DNA from: Planctomycetota bacterium
Lineage (GTDB): Bacteria > Planctomycetota > Phycisphaerae > Phycisphaerales > UBA1924
NCBI GenBank assembly: GCA_017303565.1
Contig: JAFLCM010000060.1
Coordinates: 1-9,425 of the forward strand
DNA: 9,425 bases
Reading direction: 5' to 3'
The position numbers and the translations under genes were made by a program. Shown piece after piece: positions 1 to 5,303 of this stretch. Within the stretch, counting starts at the first letter, position 1. Each line of letters begins with the position of its first letter. The notes below the pieces were generated by a model. It saw only the letters and a program-made list of their open reading frames with translations, had not been told where the DNA came from and did not search any database.

Positions 1-723
1 GCCGGGGGCGCCGTCGGCGAAGGCGAAGGTGCGGGCGGTGCTGGAAGGATCGTCGTCATCGCGGGCAATAAGCGGGAAGCGATCTTCGATCGCGGCCCGC
101 GTCTCGGCGGCGCTCACCCACTTGGATGAATCCCACGCGTGGCCGGAATCGAGGGGCATGAACTCGATGAAGCGCATCTCGATTGCGTAGCGGCGGGCCA
201 ACTCGGCGAGATCGGCGGCCTCGTCGTCGTTGAACCCGCGGATGAGCACGGCGTTGACCTTGAGCGGCGTGAGCCCTTCGGCCAAGCACGCCTCGATGCC
301 GGCGAGCACGTCGGCGGGCGAGGCGGTCGAGCGCGTGAGGCGGGCGAAGAGGTCCGCCCGCAGCGAGTCGATGCTGATGGTCACGCGGGCCAGACCGGCG
401 GCCTTCCACTCTCGGAGCGCGTCGCGGGTCAAAAGCGAGGCGTTGGTGATCATCGCGACCTCGACGTCGGTCGCGGCACGGATGCCGGCGACGATCTCGG
501 TGAGTTCGGGGTGCAGCGTCGGTTCGCCGCCGGTCAGGCGGATCTTACGGACGCCAAGAGAGTTGGCGATGCGGGCGACGCGGATGATCTCGCTGGTGGA
601 GAGGAGCGATTCGCGAGGCGCGAAGCGGACGTCGGGCTCCATGCAGTAGATGCAGCGGAAGTTGCAGCGGTCGGTGATGCTGATCCGCAGGTCGCGGATG
701 GTGCGGCCGTGGGAGTCCGTCAT
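1..723 (-). CDS. moaA: GTP 3',8-cyclase MoaA (partial, C-terminus outside window)
   Basis: Radical-SAM enzyme that converts GTP to 3',8-cyclo-GTP, the first step of molybdenum cofactor synthesis in the cytoplasm. Reading from ATG at 723, the typical opening of the family is visible: SHGRTIRDLRISITDRCNFRC, with the SAM-cluster cysteines C20, C24 and C27 (CxxxCxxC). It is followed by the SAM-binding GGEP at residues 65-68, then SIDS and the RFIEFMPL strand. 241 codons are present; the second C-terminal cysteine triad and the GG tail lie beyond base 1. The start is uncertain. ATG 723 lacks a good ribosome site, and the frame stays open upstream through ATG 843, TTG 879 (with GGAGAG six bases before it) and GTG 900. 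The gene follows the leftward redox block on the same strand and makes sense beside napA, a Mo-bisMGD enzyme. Family assignment is secure; start and co-transcription are not. Confidence 0.93.
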   Translation of the reverse strand, partial: MTDSHGRTIRDLRISITDRCNFRCIYCMEPDVRFAPRESLLSTSEIIRVARIANSLGVRKIRLTGGEPTLHPELTEIVAGIRAATDVEVAMITNASLLTRDALREWKAAGLARVTISIDSLRADLFARLTRSTASPADVLAGIEACLAEGLTPLKVNAVLIRGFNDDEAADLAELARRYAIEMRFIEFMPLDSGHAWDSSKWVSAAETRAAIEDRFPLIARDDDDPSSTARTFAFADGAPG

Positions 724-917
724 GCGCCGAGTCGTGCGGACCGAGGCGGGCGCGGGCGGCGGAGCGCCACCGGTGACGCATGAGTGCGAAACACTGAGCT
801 GCGTCAGGGCCACCTGACCACGAGGAGTTACCGCGCCCTGCATGCGGTTTGTGATCGGGTTGGCCGAAAGCGTCTGCAACAAAGTCTCTCCGAATGACAC
901 GGACCATGGTCTGGCGT
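724..917 (-). other. Region between the CMD-family gene and the core moaA start: N-terminal extension or leader
   Basis: The 194 bases upstream of the conserved MoaA core hold no independent gene that I recognise. In the moaA frame they stay open up to at least GTG 900. They would add about 52-59 residues, including a Pro/Ala-rich stretch (GGAPPPAPAS) and one cysteine. The same stretch contains a perfect six-base-stem hairpin at 803-818. It may therefore be coding extension or a structured 5' leader; the sequence alone does not decide. Confidence 0.4.
803..818 (-). repeat. Perfect hairpin upstream of the moaA core
   Basis: GTCAGG (803-808) and CCTGAC (813-818) are perfect inverted repeats around a four-base loop. 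If moaA begins at ATG 723, this would be an RNA hairpin in its leader. If translation starts at 843 or earlier, the hairpin lies inside the coding region and may have no role. I see no convincing match to the known molybdenum-cofactor RNA motif. Confidence 0.4.
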
Positions 918-1274
918 TTACTCACCCCGCTTGAACTGCTCATGCGCCCACGACCACGCGGCGACTGTCCGCGGGAACCCCACGGTGTTCATCCCGAGAA
1001 GGATCGCCTGTTCAACCTCCGCGGGCGTGGCACCGTGCTGCATGGCGCGGCGAACGTGGCTGCGGAGCGCGGACTCAAGCCCCGCACCGATGCAGATGCC
1101 GATCTTGATCAACGCCAGCGTCTTGGCGTCGAGCGGGCCGGCGGCTTCCACGGCTGTGGCGATGTGCTCGTGAGCACGACCGAGCGCCGGGTACTTTGTC
1201 ACGAAGGATTTGTACGTGCCCGGTATCTTGGCGGCTTTGCTCGGCGGTGCCTTCGGCTTGCGTGCGGCGCTCAT
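918..1274 (-). CDS. Carboxymuconolactone decarboxylase (CMD/AhpD-fold) family protein without CxxC
   Basis: This 118-residue protein has the all-helical CMD/AhpD fold signature, with a core helix around residues 52-80 (KTLALIKIGICIGAGLESAL, then RSHVRRAMQHG) followed by ATPAEVEQAILLG. True AhpD-type disulfide reductases carry Cys-x-x-Cys in this helix. Here only one cysteine (C61) is present, with E67 and H73 conserved, so thiol peroxidase-partner chemistry is unlikely and the substrate cannot be named. The N-terminus is Lys/Ala/Pro-rich and not an obvious signal peptide, so the protein is probably cytoplasmic. Its ATG (1274) overlaps the TGA of the preceding gene by four bases and is preceded by GGAGGG with eight-base spacing, so it is likely translated as the last gene of the leftward redox block. 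Family is fairly sure; function is open. Confidence 0.8.
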   Translation of the reverse strand: MSAARKPKAPPSKAAKIPGTYKSFVTKYPALGRAHEHIATAVEAAGPLDAKTLALIKIGICIGAGLESALRSHVRRAMQHGATPAEVEQAILLGMNTVGFPRTVAAWSWAHEQFKRGE

Positions 1275-1756
1275 GGGTGATGCCCTCCGCAGCCCGGCGT
1301 GGAGGAAGAAGCGTCGGGCGGATCGCTCACCGTGTCCGCGACCGAGCAGAGGATCGTGTAGTACTCCTCGACGTCGATGCCCAAGAGCGTGGCCCCGAAG
1401 AGTTCGGCCTCGACGTGCGATGCGACCTCGCCGTAGTTGACCGACGGGATGTAGTAGGCGACCAGCAGCGGGATCAGGTCATCGACGTTCTCGAACATTG
1501 GATGGATGAAAAGGCAGAAGCCATCCCTCGGGTGCTCGCCCAGGCTCTCCAGGCATGCGAACTCGCCGGGCTGCAGCGGCTCGGAATCGAAGCGGACACC
1601 CAGCGGATAGCGGACGACAGCGCGGTCCTCGAGCAGTCGCATCATCTCGACGCGATCGATCAGGCCGCCGCGGCGAAACCGGGCATCCATCGCCTTGGTC
1701 ACGACATGATCGCGGAGCGATTGCTGCGCATCTTCGGCGGTGGGGTGGGGATTCAA
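1271..1756 (-). CDS. Unrecognised 161-residue protein of the leftward redox operon
   Basis: I do not recognise this family. The protein has no membrane segment, signal peptide, CxxCH or iron-sulfur motif. It looks globular and soluble, with an acidic middle, the segment RAVVRYPLGVRFDSEPLQPG, a hydrophobic PMFENVDDLIPLLVAYYIP stretch, and a Cys/His-bearing tail (GCGGHHP). The start is taken as TTG 1756. It overlaps the TGA of the NrfD-like gene (TTGA) and has GGAGG seven bases upstream, whereas the first internal ATG is 23 codons later without comparable support. It sits between the quinone-interacting membrane protein and a CMD-family gene, so an accessory, assembly or regulatory role for the complex is plausible from position only. 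Base composition and codon use match the neighbours, so I take it as a real gene. Confidence 0.75.
   Translation of the reverse strand: MNPHPTAEDAQQSLRDHVVTKAMDARFRRGGLIDRVEMMRLLEDRAVVRYPLGVRFDSEPLQPGEFACLESLGEHPRDGFCLFIHPMFENVDDLIPLLVAYYIPSVNYGEVASHVEAELFGATLLGIDVEEYYTILCSVADTVSDPPDASSSTPGCGGHHP
1283..1288 (-). promoter_or_regulatory. Ribosome binding site of the CMD-family gene
   Basis: GGAGGG on the minus strand, eight bases before ATG 1274. It lies inside the 3' end of the upstream gene, which supports coupled translation. Confidence 0.6.
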
Positions 1757-3012
1757 GAGTGAGCCTCCGTGGGCGTTGCGACGATCGACGAACGCGTGTC
1801 CATCGCCGCTGAGAACTCCTGGTCATACGTCAATCGCCCAGTCAGCACCGGCACGGTCACTCGCACCAAGATCGTGTAAATGAGCAACCCGCCGGCCCAG
1901 ATGCCCAAGGTGACGAGGGTCTCGTTGAGAGTGGGCAAGTACTCGACAATCTCGCCCAGAGGCGTGGGGATGAACGCCGGCACGATCATGCCCATCCCCT
2001 TCTCGATCCAGATCCCGACGATGAGCATCACGCAAGCGGCCTGCAGAACCGGGAGTCTGCGGCTGAGCGGGAGGTAGAGGAGCAGCATTGCCACGAGGTT
2101 GAGCGCGATCGCGGTCCATATCCACGGCACCAACGCATGGCGGCCGTGCAGCCCGAAGAACAGGTACTTCGCGGATGCCCCGTGCGCCGAGTCCGTGTAG
2201 AACTCCGTGAACATCTCGGAGCCGAGGAGGAACATGCTGATCGAAAGAGCGATGGCGACCGTGTTGCGCAGCGTCATGAACGCCTTCGCTGGCACCTGGT
2301 AGGTCGTGAACCGTGCGAGCACCGAGAGCGACAGGATGAGGAACGCCGGGCCCGCGGCGAAGGCCGATGCCAGGAACCTGGGCGCGACAACCGCCGAGTT
2401 CCAGAAAGGTCGGCCGCCCAGGCCGCTGTAGAGGAACGCCGTCACGGTGTGAATGCTGATCGCCCAGACGATGGCCACGAAGACGAACGGGATGTAGAAG
2501 AGCTTGCTGGGCTGCCGACGGCGATAGGCGCAGTAGACCAGATAGCCGCAGATGTGCAGGTTCAGCAGCAGATAGCCGTTGAGCACCAGCACGTCCCATG
2601 TCAGCATCGAGGTCGGAAAGTTGAATCTCAGCAGCAGGTGGTGGAATCGTTCGGGACGGCCAAGGTCGACCGTCACGAACAGCATGGCCATGATGATCGC
2701 GGCGACCGCGAAGAGCTCGCCGAAGATCACCAGGTCGTGCAGTTCGCGGTTGCGGTAGATGTACACCGGGATGACCAGCATCACCGCCGCGGCCGCCATG
2801 CCGACCAGAAACGTGAAGTTCGCGATGTAGAAGCCCCACGAGACCTGGTCGGTCATGCCCGTGGTCGCGAGGCCGTGCACAAGCTGCTTGCAGTAGGCGT
2901 TGATGCCCAGCAGCACGAAGACGGTGAGCATGAACATCCACGCGTAATAGCGATAGTCGCCGACGAAACTCAGGCGGAAGCAGCGAACCAGGAACTTCAG
3001 ATAGGTCTTCAT
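1753..3012 (-). CDS. NrfD/DsrP-family integral membrane quinone-interacting subunit
   Basis: This 419-residue polytopic membrane protein belongs to the NrfD/PsrC/DsrP/HybB superfamily, which exchanges electrons between the quinone pool and a periplasmic iron-sulfur partner. I count about ten hydrophobic helices, including VSWGFYIANFTFLVG, ELFAVAAIIMAMLFV, DVLVLNGYLLLNLHICGYLV and VMLIVGIWIEKGMGMIVPAF. Family-like features include DLGRPERFHH after helix three and LYSGLGGRPFW after helix five. The ten-helix length fits DsrP/HybB better than the eight-helix NrfD/PsrC type. The start is placed at ATG 3012, which overlaps the TGA of the ferredoxin gene (ATGA); an in-frame ATG at 3033 would add seven residues. 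No [heme c] motif is present. With its two upstream neighbours it forms a quinol-oxidising module that could feed the divergently encoded NapAB, and that link is an inference. The exact subfamily name is uncertain. Confidence 0.9.
   Translation of the reverse strand: MKTYLKFLVRCFRLSFVGDYRYYAWMFMLTVFVLLGINAYCKQLVHGLATTGMTDQVSWGFYIANFTFLVGMAAAAVMLVIPVYIYRNRELHDLVIFGELFAVAAIIMAMLFVTVDLGRPERFHHLLLRFNFPTSMLTWDVLVLNGYLLLNLHICGYLVYCAYRRRQPSKLFYIPFVFVAIVWAISIHTVTAFLYSGLGGRPFWNSAVVAPRFLASAFAAGPAFLILSLSVLARFTTYQVPAKAFMTLRNTVAIALSISMFLLGSEMFTEFYTDSAHGASAKYLFFGLHGRHALVPWIWTAIALNLVAMLLLYLPLSRRLPVLQAACVMLIVGIWIEKGMGMIVPAFIPTPLGEIVEYLPTLNETLVTLGIWAGGLLIYTILVRVTVPVLTGRLTYDQEFSAAMDTRSSIVATPTEAHS
1764..1768 (-). 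promoter_or_regulatory. Ribosome binding site supporting the TTG start at 1756
   Basis: GGAGG on the minus strand, seven bases before TTG 1756 and within the end of the NrfD-like gene. It is the main reason for choosing the rare TTG start for the 161-residue protein. Confidence 0.65.
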
Positions 3013-4130
3013 GCCCTGGCCCCGTTCCACCATTCAGGCGTTGACGCGGCGACAAAGTCCTTCCTGGGGCCGGCCGCCCCGGGAAGGCAGCCGTACGCGT
3101 CGCCTTCCTCGACCTTGAGCCGCTGGGCAATGGCAACGGCCTCCGGGTCAAGCGTGTTGGGGTAGCGCTCGTCGAAGTAGTAGAAGAACCGAGGAAGCGT
3201 TCCGACCTCTTCCTTGAGCACGAAGACGCGTTTGGTCTTGAGAATTTCCGAGACCTCCGACTTCGGATCGAGAACGTTTCCGAACTTGCGAGCCCCGGTC
3301 GGGCAGATCTCCACGCACGCGGGCATGCGCCCTTCACGCGTCCGATGCAGGCAGAAGTGGCACTTCTCCATCACGCCCTTCTCGCGTGGACGATTCGAGA
3401 GATAGCTCATGTTCGGATTGAGCTGGTCCTTGGGGAGGTTGGGCTTGGCGAAGTTGAATCGTCGCGCCCAGTAAGGGCACGCCGCCTCGCAGTAGCGGCA
3501 TCCGATACACCAGTCGTAGTCGATGACGGTGATACCGTCAGGCTCCTGCCATGTCGCCTCGACGGGGCACACCTTGACGCAGGGCGGATTCGCGCACTGG
3601 TGGCACTGCACCGGCATGTAAAAGTGGTTGGCGTCAGGCACGGTCGGATGGTCGTAATGGTGGTTGCCCTTCTCCACGTCGAGCGTTCCCCGGGGCATCT
3701 CGATCACGCGGATGTACTGAATCTCGGGGCTGCGCGACTGGTTGTTTTCCGCCACGCAAGCGTGCACGCACTTCCGGCATCCGATGCAACGGGAGAGGTT
3801 GAGCGCGTAAACAAACTCGACGCCCTCCATTGGCTTGACGTCGCGCAGGTGCGGGCGAACCGCATAGCGATCCTCGACCTTCTTGCGGATTCGTTCGAGC
3901 GCTTGATCCATCTCCGCAGCGGTCATTTCCTTGTAGTGCTTCTGGAGAAACTGGTCGAAGTTTGGGATGTCGTCCAAAGCGAGTTCACGCAGCGGGCTGA
4001 GGGCGGCCGCCAGCGCAGCCATGCCACCGACGGCCGCGGCCCCGGTGCGCAGAAAACTCCGCCGGGTGAGTTCCGGCTCGCTGCCTGAAGCCGGCTTTGA
4101 GGGGCCGTCCCAGATGCGAATGTCCTTCAC
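3009..4130 (-). CDS. Tat-exported ferredoxin-like subunit with four [4Fe-4S] motifs (NrfC/DsrO type)
   Basis: Periplasmic electron-transfer subunit expected to sit between an NrfD-type membrane protein and a cytochrome. The N-terminus has a twin-arginine signal, TRRSFLRTG with R23-R24, then an Ala-rich hydrophobic stretch. Sixteen cysteines fall in four groups: C115/118/121/125, C176/179/184/188, C208/211/214/218 and C257/260/272/276. This is the pattern of NrfC, HybA, DmsB and DsrO proteins. Between signal and first cluster is a charged helical segment (about residues 51-100, with FLQKHYKEMTAAEMDQAL), longer than in minimal NrfC proteins. At 373 residues it is larger than E. coli NrfC. The start is GTG 4130: it overlaps the stop of the cytochrome gene as GTGA and has GGAGG six bases upstream. 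The partner choice follows from gene order and is not proven by sequence. Confidence 0.93.
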   Translation of the reverse strand: MKDIRIWDGPSKPASGSEPELTRRSFLRTGAAAVGGMAALAAALSPLRELALDDIPNFDQFLQKHYKEMTAAEMDQALERIRKKVEDRYAVRPHLRDVKPMEGVEFVYALNLSRCIGCRKCVHACVAENNQSRSPEIQYIRVIEMPRGTLDVEKGNHHYDHPTVPDANHFYMPVQCHQCANPPCVKVCPVEATWQEPDGITVIDYDWCIGCRYCEAACPYWARRFNFAKPNLPKDQLNPNMSYLSNRPREKGVMEKCHFCLHRTREGRMPACVEICPTGARKFGNVLDPKSEVSEILKTKRVFVLKEEVGTLPRFFYYFDERYPNTLDPEAVAIAQRLKVEEGDAYGCLPGAAGPRKDFVAASTPEWWNGARA

Positions 4131-4876
4131 GGATGGCCTCCGTCAGTGGTTGCGTGATTGTGATGCTTCGGATCGACGTCCCGAAGCCAACGCTGGAGCG
4201 GGCTCTGCCCTTCGCGTGCGCCGTGGACCGGGCTCGCGAGCTGTTCACCCATCCGGAGTGTATTGGGGCCAGGCAGCGGTCTGTAGGGTTCGTACTTGGG
4301 CGAGTGGGGGTTGTGGCACTCGGTGCAGCTCAGGCGTCGCTGCGCATCCGAGTTGGTGATCCACGACCCGAGCGTCTTTCCGTGCGTGCCCCTCTCCCAA
4401 TCGCGATAAACTGTGCCGTGACATTGAGCACACAGCTGAGGTGTCTCCGCGAATGAAACGGTGGCACCGTCGCGAAGGGTCAGCCGCTCGCGGTTCTGCG
4501 AGTCGTGGCAGTTCACGCAGCGGTTGTTCAGCCCATGCTGCAGCCGAATCTCCTGGTGGTAGTTCAAGGTTGCGCCGGCTGGCGAGTTGGACTGGAAAAT
4601 CTGGTGGCACCCGTTGCAGTTCTGCGGCACCCCATCGATCGCGATGTGCGGGGGGTCTGCCATCGCCATCCGTCGTGGCCCAACGAGCAGGCTTTCAGGG
4701 TCAATGACCACGGCACTCGGCACAGCGACTCCGCCCTGGCGCGAGTCAGCGAATAGCAGGACCGCCAAGGCGACGAATCCGATCGGCAGCAGCCATCCCA
4801 GCCAGGCGGCCGCGTTTCGCGCCTCGGCAGGCGCAGCGCCTCCGACAGGGACTTGAGGTGTACTTGTCGGCTGCAC
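4127..4876 (-). CDS. Membrane-anchored tetraheme cytochrome c
   Basis: A 249-residue periplasmic c-type cytochrome with four CxxCH heme-attachment motifs: CNGCH (C87), CVNCH (C120), CAQCH (C149) and CTECH (C184). One hydrophobic helix at about residues 25-43, without a clear cleavage site, suggests an uncleaved N-terminal anchor. Extra histidines at 107, 114, 165 and near the C-terminus are candidates for distal heme ligands. It does not follow the NapC/NrfH layout, where the anchor is followed at once by closely spaced hemes; here about 45 residues separate anchor and first heme. It is better compared in role with DsrJ, NrfB or the NapM tetraheme of Desulfovibrio nap operons. GTG 4876 is the start, with GGAGGT six bases upstream. 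As first gene of the leftward block, it probably hands electrons from the ferredoxin/NrfD module to the NapB-like cytochrome (inference). Confidence 0.9.
   Translation of the reverse strand: MQPTSTPQVPVGGAAPAEARNAAAWLGWLLPIGFVALAVLLFADSRQGGVAVPSAVVIDPESLLVGPRRMAMADPPHIAIDGVPQNCNGCHQIFQSNSPAGATLNYHQEIRLQHGLNNRCVNCHDSQNRERLTLRDGATVSFAETPQLCAQCHGTVYRDWERGTHGKTLGSWITNSDAQRRLSCTECHNPHSPKYEPYRPLPGPNTLRMGEQLASPVHGAREGQSPLQRWLRDVDPKHHNHATTDGGHP
4137..4141 (-). promoter_or_regulatory. Ribosome binding site supporting the GTG start at 4130
   Basis: GGAGG on the minus strand, six bases before GTG 4130. It lies within the last codons of the tetraheme cytochrome gene and favours the GTG that overlaps the upstream stop. 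Confidence 0.65.
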
Positions 4877-4882
4877 AGGTTG

Positions 4883-4888
4883 ACCTCC
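4883..4888 (-). promoter_or_regulatory. Ribosome binding site of the tetraheme cytochrome gene
   Basis: GGAGGT on the minus strand, six bases before GTG 4876. This is a near-ideal site that fixes the GTG start. Confidence 0.75.
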
Positions 4889-4904
4889 GATTCTGGTTCA
4901 ACGA

Positions 4905-4934
4905 TTGGCGGGCTTCCGTACAGTAGACTAGGAT
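4905..4934 (+). promoter_or_regulatory. Possible sigma-70-like promoter for napD
   Basis: TTGGCG (4905-4910) and TAGGAT (4929-4934) match the -35 and -10 consensus at four of six positions each, with an 18-base spacer. This is weak, and its main support is its position about 75 bases before napD. Confidence 0.22.
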
Positions 4935-4945
4935 GTCCAGAATAG

Positions 4946-4961
4946 GCGAGGCCGCCCTCGC
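4946..4961 (+). repeat. GC-rich hairpin in the presumed napD leader
   Basis: GCGAGG (4946-4951) pairs perfectly with CCTCGC (4956-4961) around a CCGC loop. It is about 50 bases before the napD start and so likely in its untranslated leader. It could affect translation or RNA stability, or could be an operator. No T-run follows, so it is not a standard terminator. Confidence 0.4.
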
Positions 4962-4995
4962 GAGCGGTCAACAAGCACCAAGAAGGACGAGCGGC

Positions 4996-5002
4996 AAGGG
5001 AG
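4996..5002 (+). promoter_or_regulatory. Ribosome binding site of napD
   Basis: AAGGGAG lies seven bases before ATG 5010. The alternative TTG at 5004 would be only one base away, so ATG 5010 is preferred. Confidence 0.65.
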
Positions 5003-5009
5003 TTTGAAG

Positions 5010-5303
5010 ATGGCGATAAGTGGACTGGTCGTGACGCTCTCCGAAGACCCCGCTGGGGCTGCTGCGCTGGCGGTGCTGAAATCGGAGCCCCGGTTGACGC
5101 TCGGGGAGCGTTTCGGCCGGCGCATCGCGGTGGTCGCGGAAACTCCGAGCGCCCGCGACGACCGCGAACTCTTCGATGAACTCCGGGGTACACTAGGCAT
5201 CACCCAGGTGGATGTGACCTTTGTGCACCTCGACACCGAGCCGGCCGCGAGCGAACACACTGATCGAAGCTGGACAGTGGAGGAACCGCATGCTCACCGT
5301 TGA
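5010..5303 (+). CDS. napD: NapD-like chaperone for the NapA signal peptide
   Basis: This 97-residue protein has the small ferredoxin-like fold pattern of NapD. It starts MAISGLVVTLSEDPAG, has a central basic strand with FGRRIAVVAE, and ends with GITQVDVTFVHLD, the strand typical of the family. NapD binds the twin-arginine signal of NapA in the cytoplasm and holds back export until the molybdenum cofactor is inserted. The last 20 or so residues after LDTEP are polar, His-rich and not conserved in the family as I know it. The 3' end overlaps the napA start by 14 bases, so the chaperone and its client are translated together. It is the first gene of the rightward operon. Confidence 0.85.
   Translation: MAISGLVVTLSEDPAGAAALAVLKSEPRLTLGERFGRRIAVVAETPSARDDRELFDELRGTLGITQVDVTFVHLDTEPAASEHTDRSWTVEEPHAHR
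5279..5283 (+). promoter_or_regulatory. Ribosome binding site of napA
   Basis: GGAGG lies six bases before ATG 5290, inside the end of napD. It decides the napA start over an upstream in-frame TTG at 5221, which would bury the twin-arginine signal. Confidence 0.75.

Larger units (their letters stand above)
4877..5009. promoter_or_regulatory. Divergent intergenic region between the leftward redox block and napD
   Basis: This 133-base spacer must carry the promoters of both gene groups unless transcripts enter from outside. I see no clear FNR, NarL or sigma-54 site. Two copies of GGTCAAC occur in opposite orientation (4966-4972 on plus, 4879-4885 on minus), one before each first gene. The minus copy overlaps the ribosome site, so chance is possible. 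The region also contains a GC-rich hairpin at 4946-4961. Confidence 0.55.

Noticed and set aside
139..783. Plus-strand open frame opposite moaA
   Set aside because: It is antisense to the conserved radical-SAM motifs of MoaA, and its translation is repetitive Gly/Asp/Ala/Val.
2137..3165. Long plus-strand open frame opposite the NrfD-like gene
   Set aside because: It is an antisense shadow of a clear membrane protein in GC-rich DNA. Its translation is low-complexity, rich in Arg, Glu, His and Gln, with no domain.
1823..3337. 504-codon minus-strand frame spanning the NrfD-like and ferredoxin genes
   Set aside because: It runs out of frame through two well-identified genes and its translation is Arg/Pro/Ala/Gly-rich without a domain.
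4127..4876. Tetraheme cytochrome as NapC/NrfH
   Set aside because: The distance from anchor to first heme and the wide heme spacing do not fit NapC/NrfH. Four hemes and an anchor alone are not enough.
4877..5009. FNR/CRP-type operator in the divergent spacer
   Set aside because: TTCAACGATTGG at about 4897-4908 only loosely recalls half of an FNR site, and the second half is missing.
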